Origin: Caballeronia sp. NK8
Lineage (GTDB): Bacteria; Pseudomonadota; Gammaproteobacteria; Burkholderiales; Burkholderiaceae
Length of the DNA stretch: 64,000 bases
Direction of reading: 5' to 3'
Assembly: GCF_018408855.1 (NCBI RefSeq)
Contig: NZ_AP024326.1
Span: forward strand, 186,001 to 250,000
Below, piece by piece: positions 46,037 through 54,931 of this stretch; within the stretch, counting starts at the first letter, position 1; the number at the start of each line of letters is the position of its first letter. Both the position numbers and the translations under genes were made by a program. The notes beneath the pieces are model-generated. The model had not been told where the DNA came from, ran no database searches, and worked only from the letters and a program-made list of their open reading frames with translations.

Positions 46037-46951
46037 ATGAACAGCTCGTCTCGTCGATTCGTCGCATGCTCGATCATCGCGACGCTCATCGGTCCTCTGG
46101 CGGCTCTTGCCGCAGAGGAGCAACTGACCTTCCAGACCCCGGACGACGCAGTCAGTGCACTGGAACAGGCGCTCAAGTCGAACGACGACACCGCGCTCAT
46201 CGCCATCTTCGGCAATGCACACAAGGAACTCGTCGTGACGCCGGACGAAGCCGAGAATCGCGAGCTGCGCGCCAATGCACTCGCCGAGTTCAATGCGTAT
46301 CACCTGCTGGAGGAAACGTCGCCGGGCCGCCGCGTCCTCCATATCGGCGATGAAGCGTGGCCCATGCCGATTCCGCTAGTTCGCACGCAAGGCGCGTGGC
46401 GCTTCGCAACTGAAGAGGGTGAGCAGGAAGTACTGGACCGGCGCATTGGCGCGAACGAGCGCGAGGCTATCAAGGTGATGCGCGCGTATGTCGATGCGCA
46501 ACGCGAGTATGCAATGCGCGACCGCATGGGCGACGGCGTGCTGCAGTACGCGCGCAAGCTCGGCAGCACGCCGGGCAAGCGCGACGGGTTGTATTGGCCT
46601 GCGGACGAATCAAAGGGTGAAGAGCCGAGTCCGTTCGGGCCCCTGATCGCCGCAAGCGCGAACTATCTCAAGGATCGAAACCCGGGCGACGCGTATCACG
46701 GATATTACTTCCGCATTCTCACGCGACAGGGAAAGCACGCGCCGGGCGGTCCTTTCCCGTACATCATCAATGGCCGCATGCTGGCGGGCTTCGCGATGGC
46801 CGCGTACCCCGCGCAATATGGCGCAAGCGGGGTGATGACGTTTGTGGTCAACAACAATGGCGTCGTGTATCAGAAGAATCGCGGTGCGTCGGCGAAGCCG
46901 CTGACTGAGTTCGATCCTGATGCGTCGTGGAGCCGCGTGAAAGAGCCTTGA
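46037..46951 (+). CDS. DUF2950-containing exported protein
   Basis: A 304-residue protein with AGGAGA six bases upstream and a signal peptide (MNSSSRRFVACSIIATLIG, cleaved near LAALAAEEQ). The body has FQTPDDAVSALEQALKSND, then WRFATEEGEQEVLDRRIG, YHGYYFRILTRQGKHAPGG and FVVNNNGVVYQKN, all typical of DUF2950. Probably periplasmic and acts with the DUF3300 protein encoded just before it, though the process is not known. It looks full length. Confidence 0.88.
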   Translation: MNSSSRRFVACSIIATLIGPLAALAAEEQLTFQTPDDAVSALEQALKSNDDTALIAIFGNAHKELVVTPDEAENRELRANALAEFNAYHLLEETSPGRRVLHIGDEAWPMPIPLVRTQGAWRFATEEGEQEVLDRRIGANEREAIKVMRAYVDAQREYAMRDRMGDGVLQYARKLGSTPGKRDGLYWPADESKGEEPSPFGPLIAASANYLKDRNPGDAYHGYYFRILTRQGKHAPGGPFPYIINGRMLAGFAMAAYPAQYGASGVMTFVVNNNGVVYQKNRGASAKPLTEFDPDASWSRVKEP

Positions 46952-47403
46952 TGGACGAGCTAGCGCACACATGCTTCGTGGAGGCCAACAGCATCGGTGC
47001 ACATGGCGCCAGAGAGCGACGACCGCGCATGGCAAAGCTGGTCGAACATTTACCCCGCTACCGCATCGGCTTCGCCGCCCGCAAAGGCGGACTTACCTGC
47101 CGGAGCGCCTCGCCCAGCACTCGTGCCAGCCTGATTGATCGACATGACGGCGACGTGAAAGGCTGTATGTCCGCTGCCAAGAGGTCGCCTTGAAAAAGGA
47201 GAAGCGCGCTGATATGCGCCCCTTGGTCGATCGGCCCATTTGACATGCATCAATCAAAACGGAAGGCGCAGAGATAAGTTAGTGGTAGTGCGCAGGGTGT
47301 GGTCGCTGCGAAGTTGGGGGAAGCGCCCAGATGGTTTAGTAGCGCCGCACGGATGTCGACCTACGCGCTGAGAGGTACCCCTAACAGCCGCGAGGAAAAT
47401 GCT
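46952..47403. other. Intergenic region after DUF2950 gene
   Basis: No supported gene. It holds an FNR-type 5-4-5 site at 47240-47253, and an 88-codon plus frame at 46927-47193 overlapping the end of the DUF2950 gene that has no recognisable features. Confidence 0.35.
47240..47253. promoter_or_regulatory. FNR/ANR-like site TTGAC-N4-ATCAA
   Basis: TTGACATGCATCAA matches TTGAN-N6-TCAA symmetry expected for FNR/ANR-family binding. The only candidate downstream gene is the 53-codon frame at 47404. It may be an orphan site from a deleted gene. Confidence 0.35.
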
Positions 47404-47565
47404 ATGGAAATTATAGTGTCGGCCTTGATCTTCCTTATCTCGACTGGATTTCTTGTCAGTGCCTCAGCTCCAGCTCCGTCGGCAGCTGTTGTGCCAACCT
47501 TCGTCCCAGAGTCGGCGGACGGCAGGAGCAGCGCTGCACGAACGCTTCCCCAGCTCGGCGAATGA
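47404..47565 (+). CDS. Possible small membrane peptide, 53 residues
   Basis: An ATG at 47404 has GAGGAAA at a usable distance. The peptide has one hydrophobic helix (MEIIVSALIFLISTGFLVSA) followed by a Pro/Ala/Ser tail. It is of the single-pass small-protein type. No family is known. It lies 150 bases after an FNR-like site. Confidence 0.35.
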   Translation: MEIIVSALIFLISTGFLVSASAPAPSAAVVPTFVPESADGRSSAARTLPQLGE

Positions 47566-48028
47566 ATGCTGAGGCGTCCGCAGACGATCCATCGCCAGGC
47601 TCGTAAATGGGATGCTGACGAAGCAACCTGACGCTTTGTCATAGGCAACTCACTATCTGGCCTTGACTTGATGGAAGCGTTCGTCATCGAGCAGCACAAG
47701 CAGGTCGCTTTGAACGGGTCGCACCCAGCGAGATCAACGCGAATGAAGGATACGAAGAACTATGTTTCTGCTGCGACGCATCGCTAAACGTCCCGCCCAA
47801 AGAAGTAAGTCATCGCTAGGCTCGATCCTCGGGTCTTTTTGCGAGCCACTCGGAGTGATGCTACCCAACCTTTTTCCGCGTCAGCGGTTTAGTTCACTTG
47901 AATCTAAAACCGTTAGAATAGGATAACTATTGGACTAAAATTCGGCTCATCGAGCTTGCCGACAGCAGGTCTCTGTTGTTGATCTGCGATTCCAGACGTT
48001 TCGCACGAAGCTGTTGGTCCGGAGAACC
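47566..48028. other. Intergenic region before cREC copy B
   Basis: No gene is recognised. Unlike copy A, no PLD-like gene precedes the cREC gene here. The sequence at 47900-47950 is AT-richer than its surroundings. GGAGA at 48021-48025 is the ribosome site for the cREC TTG start. Confidence 0.4.
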
Positions 48029-48779
48029 ATTGAAAGTTTATCTCGACGATCTCAGAGAGACACCGCCAGGCTGGATTAGGGTGTACTGGCCCGACGAGGC
48101 CATCCGTCTTCTCGAAGCGGGGGGTGTAGAAGAGATCAGTCTTGACCACGATCTAGGTAATGACGAGCGCGGGACCGGCTACGATGTGATTGTCTGGATG
48201 GAGGAGGCTGTTGCGCTTCGGGGGTTCAAGCCGCCGAGAATTGTCGTCCATTCTGCGAACTCCGCAGCACGGGCGCGAATGACGGCGGGGATTGATGCGA
48301 TTAAGTCGTTGGCAGGACGACAGGGTATATAAAATCTGTCTCAACTCAGGTGGAGAGGATGCCGTGTTGATCCGGCACTGGGCGACTTCAAAAAGCGTTG
48401 ATCGTCAAAGGAAACACTGCCGAACTCCCGATTTCACCGGAAGTGGCGGCCGGCGCTCGCGTATTCCGGGCGTGCGATGGACGCATTCCACGACCTAATT
48501 AAGGGGCGACCAACGCGCGTGAAGACACGATGGCTCGAGACCCAAGCCAGAACCGAATGACTGCTCTAGAGAAAGCCGACTGTCCCTTGTGGTTCGGGTG
48601 CGGGAGTTCGAGGCGGGTCGCCTCAGGCGCCACGCGCCCCTGCCTGCAACTTCGGCAAGCGGCCACGAGCCGCCGATCGAGGTCGCCGTCCAATTTAAAT
48701 ATCCAAGGTCTCGTCCGCCCCCGCTCAATGGCCGGTTTCCGGCGATCAAATTGCCGGTGGCACTGCCTCAACCCGGCCA
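48029..48779 (+). repeat. 751-bp long direct repeat, copy B (contains cREC gene)
   Basis: Near-identical to 25070-25820. Visible differences are a few substitutions such as CTT/TTT after the start codon and CAC/CTC near the end. Both copies have the same orientation and are 22959 bases apart. Copy B has a better ribosome site before the cREC gene. Confidence 0.95.
48030..48332 (+). CDS. Cyclic-phosphate processing receiver (cREC) protein, copy B
   Basis: The second copy of the 100-residue cREC protein. The TTG at 48030 has GGAGA five bases upstream, a stronger start than in copy A. The residues YLDDLRE, SLDHDLGND, Trp56 and HSANSAARARM are all kept. In this copy the positions that differ (GGVEEIS) look closer to the family norm than GIVEEIG in copy A, so B may be the older version. 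It is not preceded by a nuclease gene and is followed by repeats, a broken cupin gene and an IS3 element. Confidence 0.75.
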   Translation: MKVYLDDLRETPPGWIRVYWPDEAIRLLEAGGVEEISLDHDLGNDERGTGYDVIVWMEEAVALRGFKPPRIVVHSANSAARARMTAGIDAIKSLAGRQGI

Positions 48780-48891
48780 CGAGCCGCCGATCGAGGTCGC
48801 CGTCCAATTTGAATATCCAAGGTCTCGTCCGCCCCCGCTCAATGGCCGGTTTCCGGCGATCAAATTGCCGGTGGCACTGCCTCAACCCGGC
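48664..48891. repeat. Tandem duplication of a 114-bp structured unit
   Basis: Two adjacent copies (48664-48777 and 48778-48891) start CACGAGCCGCCG and end in CTCAACCCGGC. The period of 114 is a multiple of three, so open frames on both strands run through both units, but neither has protein features. Each unit carries inverted arms (ATGGCCGG with CCGGCCAT/C, and CCGGC with GCCGG) able to form a hairpin. Copy A of the long repeat has just one unit, at about 25705-25818. Confidence 0.85.
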
Positions 48892-49175
48892 CATGAAGCG
48901 TCATTCGCTAGGCCGAAGCTCATACATTCAGGCGTCGGTTCCACTCAGGAACCGGCCATTTAACTTCCAATGGTATGGTATTGCTTGTCGGCCATTGCGG
49001 ACGTTCGGCGAGGCTCCCCTGAACATCAGCAGTATGACTTCTTGTCGTATGGCGGATTCCCGGCGGCTGAGCCCAGCATGACCCGGCCAACAGCCGTCGC
49101 GATCCAATGCCTTCGAAGTCGGTCTGAAACCAGCCCTTCAGGCAGTAAATGGGGGTGACCCGCTTCCGTGGATGG

Positions 49176-50159
49176 TTAAGCAGTTGAATTTTGAATGGAT
49201 TGATTCCCTCCGGTTTGGGCAGTGCCGCGAGTTGTCCACGGCCGGTCGGCGGGTCGCCTATTACGACCACGACGCCGGCCGGCGGTGGACAACTCGCTAG
49301 TGATGCCGATTCGGTTTTGTTCCTCGTGAAGTTGCTCGTAGCGCATCGGCGAGCGGTAACCGATGCCGCTATGGCGACGGCTGACGTTGTACCAACCTTC
49401 GATCCACGAGAACAGCGCTTGCCGTGCCTGTTCGCGGGTTTGGAAGTGTGTGCGGGCGAGCAGTTCACATTCGAGTGTCGCGAAGAAGGCCTCGCACATG
49501 GCGTTGTCGAAGCAATCCGCCACCGTCCCCATCGACAGACGCACGCCAGCTTCACGGCAGCGGCGGCCGAAGGCAATGGACGTGTATTGGCAGCCTTGAT
49601 CGCTATGGTGAATCACGCCAGCGGGACGTCGTTGCGCGAGAGCCATATCGAGCGCCCTGAGCATCAGCTCCGTGTACAGGTGATCCGACATCGCCCAACC
49701 TACGATCCGGCGGCTGAACACGTCGAGCACCACCGCGAGATACAGGAACCCTTCGGCGGTCGGCACGTAGGTCGCATCCGCCACCCACAGTCGATTGGGC
49801 TCGTCGGCGCTGAAGTGTCGTTGCACCAGGTCCGGCGCGGGCCGTGCGTTGGGCTGCCGCCGTGTAGTAGAGATCCAGCGTCGCCGGCTTACGCCACACA
49901 GGCCCGCCAGACGCATCAGGCGGGCAACGCGTTTGCGTCCAACATGCACGCCTTGCTCGGCAAGTTCGAAATGAATGCGAGGCATGCCGTAGGCACCACG
50001 CGAGCCTGCGTGGATCGCCCGGATGCGCGCGAGCAGATCGGCGTCGCCGCACGCTCGCTTCGATGGCGCGCGCTCAAGCCACGCGTAAAAGCCGCTGGCG
50101 GAGACCCCGAGCAGCCGTGCCATCATGGCAATGGGCCATGCGGCCCGATTCGCTTTCAT
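49176..50159 (-). CDS. IS3-family transposase OrfB
   Basis: A 327-residue DDE transposase. It has the HTH_21 region (YGMPRIHFEL, GRKRVARLMR) and the rve core with VADATYVPT, HHSDQGCQYTS and CEAFFATLECE giving Asp, Asp and Glu. Its start overlaps the orfA stop by ATGA. It looks intact and ends close to the inverted repeat, with a basic low-complexity C-terminus that is also seen in the first IS3 element. Confidence 0.92.
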   Translation of the reverse strand: MKANRAAWPIAMMARLLGVSASGFYAWLERAPSKRACGDADLLARIRAIHAGSRGAYGMPRIHFELAEQGVHVGRKRVARLMRLAGLCGVSRRRWISTTRRQPNARPAPDLVQRHFSADEPNRLWVADATYVPTAEGFLYLAVVLDVFSRRIVGWAMSDHLYTELMLRALDMALAQRRPAGVIHHSDQGCQYTSIAFGRRCREAGVRLSMGTVADCFDNAMCEAFFATLECELLARTHFQTREQARQALFSWIEGWYNVSRRHSGIGYRSPMRYEQLHEEQNRIGITSELSTAGRRRGRNRRPADRPWTTRGTAQTGGNQSIQNSTA

Positions 50160-50470
50160 GAACTCGAACCCTTCTCGGGCACCGTTCCGGTCTCCCGTGC
50201 GAACCAGGCCGCGGCTTTTGAGAGGATCTCTCGCTCAAGCTCAAGCTGGCGCACCTTGCGGCGCAGTCGCGTAAGTTCTTCGCGCTCGGCAGTGGTGAGC
50301 CCATCGAGCCGTGTACCGGCGTCACGAGCTGCCTGCGCGACCCAGTTGTAGATGGTTTGCGCCGTCGGCTCAAACTCCTTGGCCAGTTCCTCCGGCGTGC
50401 GACCGGCCTTGACCAGTTCGACTATCTGGGCCCGGAATTCCGCCGGGTACGGGGTACGGCGCTTCGCCAT
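50156..50470 (-). CDS. IS3-family transposase OrfA
   Basis: A 104-residue protein starting MAKRRTPYPAEFRAQIVEL at 50470; an upstream in-frame ATG at 50506 is possible but lies closer to the inverted repeat. It has an HTH (RTPEELAKEFEPTAQTIYNW) and a C-terminal leucine-rich helix (LTRLRRKVRQLELEREIL). It binds the IS ends and pairs with OrfB. Confidence 0.9.
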   Translation of the reverse strand: MAKRRTPYPAEFRAQIVELVKAGRTPEELAKEFEPTAQTIYNWVAQAARDAGTRLDGLTTAEREELTRLRRKVRQLELEREILSKAAAWFARETGTVPEKGSSS

Positions 50471-50747
50471 AATGGGCACCTCCTGAACAAAAGGATAGAT
50501 GTCCACGAAAGCGGGTCAACTCCAAAACCAACTGAAACTGCAGGTTGTGGTGATGCAGTACGCTAAATTCCGGACGAAACCGCGCGACCATGCGGATTAC
50601 GCGCGCATAAACAAGGCCACTCGTTGCCGCGGCAACACCCAAGTCCCGACAAGTCGAATAGTCGCGCAGGCCGCCAGTCTTGAAGTCGTCCTTGACGTAA
50701 TGGCTAATGACGAAACGCTGCAGCCCTTCGGGAAGTAAATGTTCCAT

Positions 50748-51455
50748 ATGCCCCTCCGACGGAATGGTCAATGGGAAAAGAAACAGCGAACTCACACGGA
50801 AAGCAATAGGTCGCCGCACGCGCCCGGGCCGTCGGTGTTCGCCGCGCCGTTTCCATAACGATGGAGCACCCGGCGCAATGCAGACGCTCGTGACCGGCCG
50901 GATTTGGCCGGGAGTGTGGCAATAGCGGTTGCAAGACGGCTTCGATCCGATGATGACGAAGGACCGTGACCGATCGCGGCAGAGCGCCGGATCCCGATCG
51001 TCCTTGCCCGCTTGCGTGATGTCCTCGATAAGCTCGGCACGAAAGCTCCGACTCGCGCGGTGCGCCCGTCAAGGTCCGCAAGATCCATTCACACGCCTGG
51101 GCAGCGTGTTCAATCGGGCGCGGGCTGGACACCGCGCGTCAACCTGCATCTCCCGGTCCGCCTTTCGAGAACAAGCGTTCGCCTTTGCGGCACAACCGCG
51201 CCGTCTGCACATGCCGCCCCCATTCGTCAGCCAAAGGAATGGTGTCTTCCGACATTGAATTACAAGCAATGTCTGGAAAAACTAGAATCATCTCCAGTCA
51301 GCAACCGAAAGGGAAGCGTCTCAGGAAAAAGACGGACGATGTTGCAGCACTCAAGTAAACCACGTGGACCTTGCCAATTCGACAGACCACGCGCGGCAAA
51401 GACATGTCGCCATTCGCTTGGCGGCATAGCCGATCAGACGTCGAGGTAGCCGAAC
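50748..51455. other. 708-bp region, no firm gene
   Basis: Frames exist on both strands but none is convincing. A plus-strand stretch at about 51010-51060 reads LRDVLDKLGTKAPTRAV, which resembles the end of a LuxR-type helix-turn-helix and may be a scrap of a regulator. Otherwise nothing is recognised. Confidence 0.35.
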
Positions 51456-53039
51456 ATGCTGTTCAATTCCGATTCATTTCTCTTCCTTTTTCTTCCGATT
51501 GTGTTCGCCGGTACGTTTCTGCTCAGTCGTTACCGTCATCGATGGGCTGTCATGTGGCTCGGAGTGGCGTCGCTATGCTTCTATGCGGTGTGGAATCCCC
51601 GCTTCGTCGCGCTCTTGCTGGCATCCATTACGTTCAACTACGGGGCCGCCTGGTGGATCGGCACGAAAAGCAGATGTTTGCGGCCTGGACGCGCTAATTG
51701 GGAGACCGCTGCCGCGGTCGCGGTCAACCTCGCGGTGCTTGGCTACTATAAATATGCGAACTTCTTTATCGACTCGACGAATCACTTCCTGGGCTGGCAT
51801 CTGGATGTGCTTGCAGTGATTCTGCCTTTAGGCATTTCGTTCTTTACCTTCACGCAGATCGCCTTTCTCGTGGACGTCAATCGTGGCGTTGCGCGCGAGT
51901 ACTGCTTCGCTAACTATTTACTGTTCGTCACTTACTTTCCACATCTGATCGCGGGACCTGTTCTGCATCACAAGCAGATGATGCCGCAGTTCGGCAATCC
52001 GGACACTTTCGAGATCAATCCGCATAACATAGCGGCCGGGCTAACGGTTTTTGTCCTGGGGCTTGCAAAGAAAGTGCTGATCGCCGACACCTTGGCCCGA
52101 GCCGCAACGCCCCTCTTCAGCGTGGCCAGCGCAGGCGTGCCGCTCACATTCTTTGAGGCGTGGATCGCGGCCTTCGCGTATACGCTGCAACTGTATTTCG
52201 ATTTCTCGGGCTATTGCGATATGGCGGTAGGCATCTCCCTGCTGTTCAACGTCAAACTGCCGATAAACTTCGACTCCCCTTATAAATCCGCGAGCATCAT
52301 CGACTTCTGGCGACGCTGGCACATGACGCTCTCGGCGTTCCTGCGTGATTACCTTTACATACCGCTGGGTGGAAGTCGCAATGGCGGACTGCTGCGCCGC
52401 CACGCCAACCTGATGATAACGATGCTGCTGGGCGGTCTGTGGCATGGCGCGGGCTGGACGTTCGTCGTGTGGGGCGGGCTGCACGGCGCTTATCTGATCA
52501 TCAATCACGGCTGGCGCGCCCATGCCTCGCGCTTTGGCGTCGCTCACACGAGCGCGCCATGGCGGATGGCGAGTGTGGCGCTCACCTTCATCGCGGTAGT
52601 CGTTGGATGGGTCTTCTTTCGGGCCGATAACTTCGCAACCGCATGGAACGTGCTCGCCGGTATGACCGGATTGCACGGCATTTCGCTTCCCGTCGCCCTG
52701 CGAGGACACCTGTCCGTCTTCGAGGGTTCGAAGCTCCATTCAAGCTTGCGCTTTGACGGGCTGATATCGTCGGTGACGCTGCCGAACATCGTGTTTATCG
52801 CACTGCTCTTCGGCTCGATTCTCGTCTGGGCATTCCCCAATCTGCAGCGTCTGCTCGAAGAACACATGTCCGCGGAGAATTCGGACATGCGTTGGCCGGT
52901 GACCGCCACTAAGCGAAAGAGCTTGTCCTTCGTTAATCCGCGCGCGATGCTTGCCGTTATGTCGGCACTTCTTTTCTTCGTCGTGGTCCTGGCGATCAGG
53001 TCCGATGGTCCGTCCGAGTTTCTGTATTTTGAGTTTTGA
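51456..53039 (+). CDS. MBOAT-family O-acyltransferase (AlgI-like)
   Basis: A 527-residue membrane protein with about 12 helices. It begins MLFNSDSFLFLFLPIVF as AlgI-type proteins do. The conserved core YFDFSGYCDMAVGISLLF, then NFDSPYKSASIIDFWRRWHMTLSAFLRDYLYIPLGG and the catalytic histidine in LLGGLWHGAGWTFVVWGGLHG are all present. It would move acyl groups (usually acetyl) across the membrane for polysaccharide O-acetylation. The SGNH gene begins two bases after its stop, the usual pairing. It starts the surface-polysaccharide region. Confidence 0.92.
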   Translation: MLFNSDSFLFLFLPIVFAGTFLLSRYRHRWAVMWLGVASLCFYAVWNPRFVALLLASITFNYGAAWWIGTKSRCLRPGRANWETAAAVAVNLAVLGYYKYANFFIDSTNHFLGWHLDVLAVILPLGISFFTFTQIAFLVDVNRGVAREYCFANYLLFVTYFPHLIAGPVLHHKQMMPQFGNPDTFEINPHNIAAGLTVFVLGLAKKVLIADTLARAATPLFSVASAGVPLTFFEAWIAAFAYTLQLYFDFSGYCDMAVGISLLFNVKLPINFDSPYKSASIIDFWRRWHMTLSAFLRDYLYIPLGGSRNGGLLRRHANLMITMLLGGLWHGAGWTFVVWGGLHGAYLIINHGWRAHASRFGVAHTSAPWRMASVALTFIAVVVGWVFFRADNFATAWNVLAGMTGLHGISLPVALRGHLSVFEGSKLHSSLRFDGLISSVTLPNIVFIALLFGSILVWAFPNLQRLLEEHMSAENSDMRWPVTATKRKSLSFVNPRAMLAVMSALLFFVVVLAIRSDGPSEFLYFEF

Positions 53040-53041
53040 CC

Positions 53042-54082
53042 ATGAGCTACCTGAAAATATTCGCGACTTCGCTGCTGGTGATTGCCTTCGCGTACTTTTC
53101 CGTGTCGTTGTTGCTCGCGCCCGCGCCGATCTCCGCCGAATACTGGGTGCGAGAAATGACCGTGGTCAAGCGAAGTATCGCCAATCACTATCAGGGACAG
53201 CGCAAATTGATCATAGCGGCTGGCTCGAATGTGCTCTTTAGCGTAGACACCGATCGGCTTAGCAGGGATCTTGATATTCCGGTGATCAACTACGGACTTC
53301 ACGCTGGCCTTGCGCTGGACAAAATTCTCACCGAGGTCGCATCGGCTGCGGAACGCAATGACACGGTTATCCTGCCGCTGGAGCGGGAATACTATTGTGA
53401 AGCGGAAGACAGCTCGAATATCATCTGGCGGGCCCGCAACGCGATCGCTTGGGATCACCAGCGCTGGCAGTCATGGTCGACGCTCGAACGGCTCGAAGCC
53501 ATATCAATGAGCGGTCCTGGGCTGCTCTTCGAGCTGGCGCTCGCCCGCATTCGCGCGACGTGGTTTCCGCGCTCGATTGAAGATCGGCTGAAGACGTTCC
53601 GTGACAAGGACATTCTGGCCGAATTCACTCATTCGCCGCGCCCGTCTGCATTCGCCTATTCGGCCTATCACCTCGATAACCTGGGCAACATGCAGCAGAT
53701 AGACGGCTCGTACTTTACTGGGCGTGCGGCATCGCCCGAGCAGAAAACCGAGGTGTGCCCCGGCAGTTTCCGAACTCTTCAGGAATTCGTGCGGGACATG
53801 AACCGCAAGGGCGTGAGCGTCTACTTCGCCAATATTCCGTACGTGGCGACGAGCGCTACGCGCGCAGATCGAGTGGAGCAAGCGTCGCGGGAATTCGCGT
53901 CGGCGATTGCGCCACTCGGCACCGTGCTCGATGATCGGAATCAGCTCGTATTCAACCGTAAGTATTTCTTCAATACAGACCTGCATCTGAACTCGAAGGG
54001 CAGAACACTGAGAACCAAGTTTCTCGAGGATTCGATGAGGAAGGATCCGGCATTGAATCAATGGCTCAATTTAGGTCGATGA
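53042..54082 (+). CDS. SGNH/AlgJ-like acyltransferase partner
   Basis: A 346-residue protein with an N-terminal membrane anchor (LKIFATSLLVIAFAYFSVSLL). The SGNH-like features are IIAAGSNVLFSVDTDRL (Ser in GSN), a central EREYYC region and the C-terminal NTDLHLNSKG, giving the Asp-x-His of the catalytic triad. Such proteins take acyl groups from the MBOAT partner and place them on periplasmic polysaccharide. The ATG is two bases after the MBOAT stop. I see no defect. Confidence 0.78.
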   Translation: MSYLKIFATSLLVIAFAYFSVSLLLAPAPISAEYWVREMTVVKRSIANHYQGQRKLIIAAGSNVLFSVDTDRLSRDLDIPVINYGLHAGLALDKILTEVASAAERNDTVILPLEREYYCEAEDSSNIIWRARNAIAWDHQRWQSWSTLERLEAISMSGPGLLFELALARIRATWFPRSIEDRLKTFRDKDILAEFTHSPRPSAFAYSAYHLDNLGNMQQIDGSYFTGRAASPEQKTEVCPGSFRTLQEFVRDMNRKGVSVYFANIPYVATSATRADRVEQASREFASAIAPLGTVLDDRNQLVFNRKYFFNTDLHLNSKGRTLRTKFLEDSMRKDPALNQWLNLGR

Positions 54083-54682
54083 GCCGTGATTGCATGCGAC
54101 CTAGCCTCACACTAAGGTGCTCGCGGAAAATGACGGCGCGGAATGTCGAGCAGGATGGGCGGATTCAACCGATCGATTTGGGCACCGGAGGCGCCGACGT
54201 ATTCGATTCTCAGAGCGCAAAGCACAGACCGCTAACGCCGCGCCGACTCGGCGAGTAACCAACTTTAGAGCGACGTTCGCTGCATACGGCGAAGTTTTTC
54301 AGTCTATTTAGGTTACCTTATCGCGACCCACGTCCAATTCGAACACGCTCAGGTGGTTGCTGCTTTGCCAGTCGATAGCCATTCTCCCACGCGGGTGCCT
54401 TGCGCCCTCCGACCGAACCAATGACGTCCCGCGCGTTCGGATGTCCGTTGTACGTCGAAGAGAGCCGGTCGGATCATCCGTTAGCGAACCTCCGATAGGG
54501 GTCGAAGATTGACTATTCACCAAGCGCAAAGTGACCTCCCTTGGTTGAAGAGGAGGTCGTCATGGAAGCGCTTAAAAGGGCGCTTGTAAGACTTTGGCAC
54601 GATCGATGTTCGCAGCCGCCGACGACTCGTAGCAGCGCTGCGCTGTCGTCTCCGAAGTGCCCGGACTCGCAGGCGATCGTGC
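54083..54682. other. Intergenic region, no supported gene
   Basis: A plus frame at 54541-54759 (72 codons) opens after a GAGG but overlaps the minus-strand gene at 54683-54931 and has no family features. Nothing else is recognised. Confidence 0.35.
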
Positions 54683-54931
54683 TCATTGCTCCGGTGCCTG
54701 AGGACGATCAGAAAAAAGCGCAAGAAGGCGGTCGAACCGTTCGCGCTGTCGGGGGATGAGCCCGCTCGTCGCTTGGACGTCCAATACACGCCCGCGCCAA
54801 TATGTTCTGGCGAACAAGGAATCCGCCCCTTCGCCGGCGAGAACCCGCTCAAAGTGAGCGATTTCGCTGTCAACATTTCTCGGCGTGTAAAGGCTTGGTC
54901 GCCCCGCTCTCGAAGTCAGATTGTTTTTCAT
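54683..54931 (-). CDS. Small conserved Burkholderia-type protein (YWRxRVL family)
   Basis: An 82-residue protein starting at 54931 after AGAGAA. It reads SLYTPRNVDSEIAHFERVLAG, then FARTYWRGRVLDVQATSGL and RQRERFDRLLALF. This pattern (basic N-terminus, E-I-A-H-F-E, Y-W-R-x-R-V-L, leucine-rich end) is one I have seen in numerous small Burkholderia proteins of unknown role. The partial gene at the window end (63713-64000) has the same core. Confidence 0.65.
   Translation of the reverse strand: MKNNLTSRAGRPSLYTPRNVDSEIAHFERVLAGEGADSLFARTYWRGRVLDVQATSGLIPRQRERFDRLLALFSDRPQAPEQ

Larger units (their letters stand above)
49150..50524 (-). mobile_element. IS3-family insertion sequence, complete, 1375 bp
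   Basis: The terminal inverted repeats start TGGGGGTGACCCGCTTCCG (49150) and, on the minus strand from 50524, TGGAGTTGACCCGCTTTCG, about 20 of 23 bases alike. Both flanks have AAA (49147-49149 and 50525-50527), a 3-bp target duplication. It carries overlapping orfA and orfB. The insertion lies in a cupin gene. It is a relative of the element at 4653-6022 but not the same element. Confidence 0.93.
48990..50747 (-). pseudogene. Cupin-domain protein split by an IS3 element
   Basis: The 5' part (50747-50525) begins at an ATG with GGAGG upstream and reads MEHLLPEGLQRFVISHYVKD, then GLRDYSTCRDLGVAAATSG and LHHHNLQFQLV. The IS3 element lies at 49150-50524. The 3' part (49149 downward) reads YCLKGWFQTDFEGIG and AGSCWAQPPGIRHT. 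Removing the IS and one AAA duplication rejoins the codons exactly as FQLV-YCLKGW. The fold is a small single-domain cupin with the HxH metal motif HHHN region. The end beyond about 48990 no longer matches the family, so the 3' terminus is also lost next to the repeat region. Confidence 0.75.

Noticed and set aside
48495..48963. Frames on both strands running through the tandem 114-bp units
   Set aside because: The frames stay open only because the unit length is a multiple of three; the predicted repeats have no protein features and the unit has hairpin structure.
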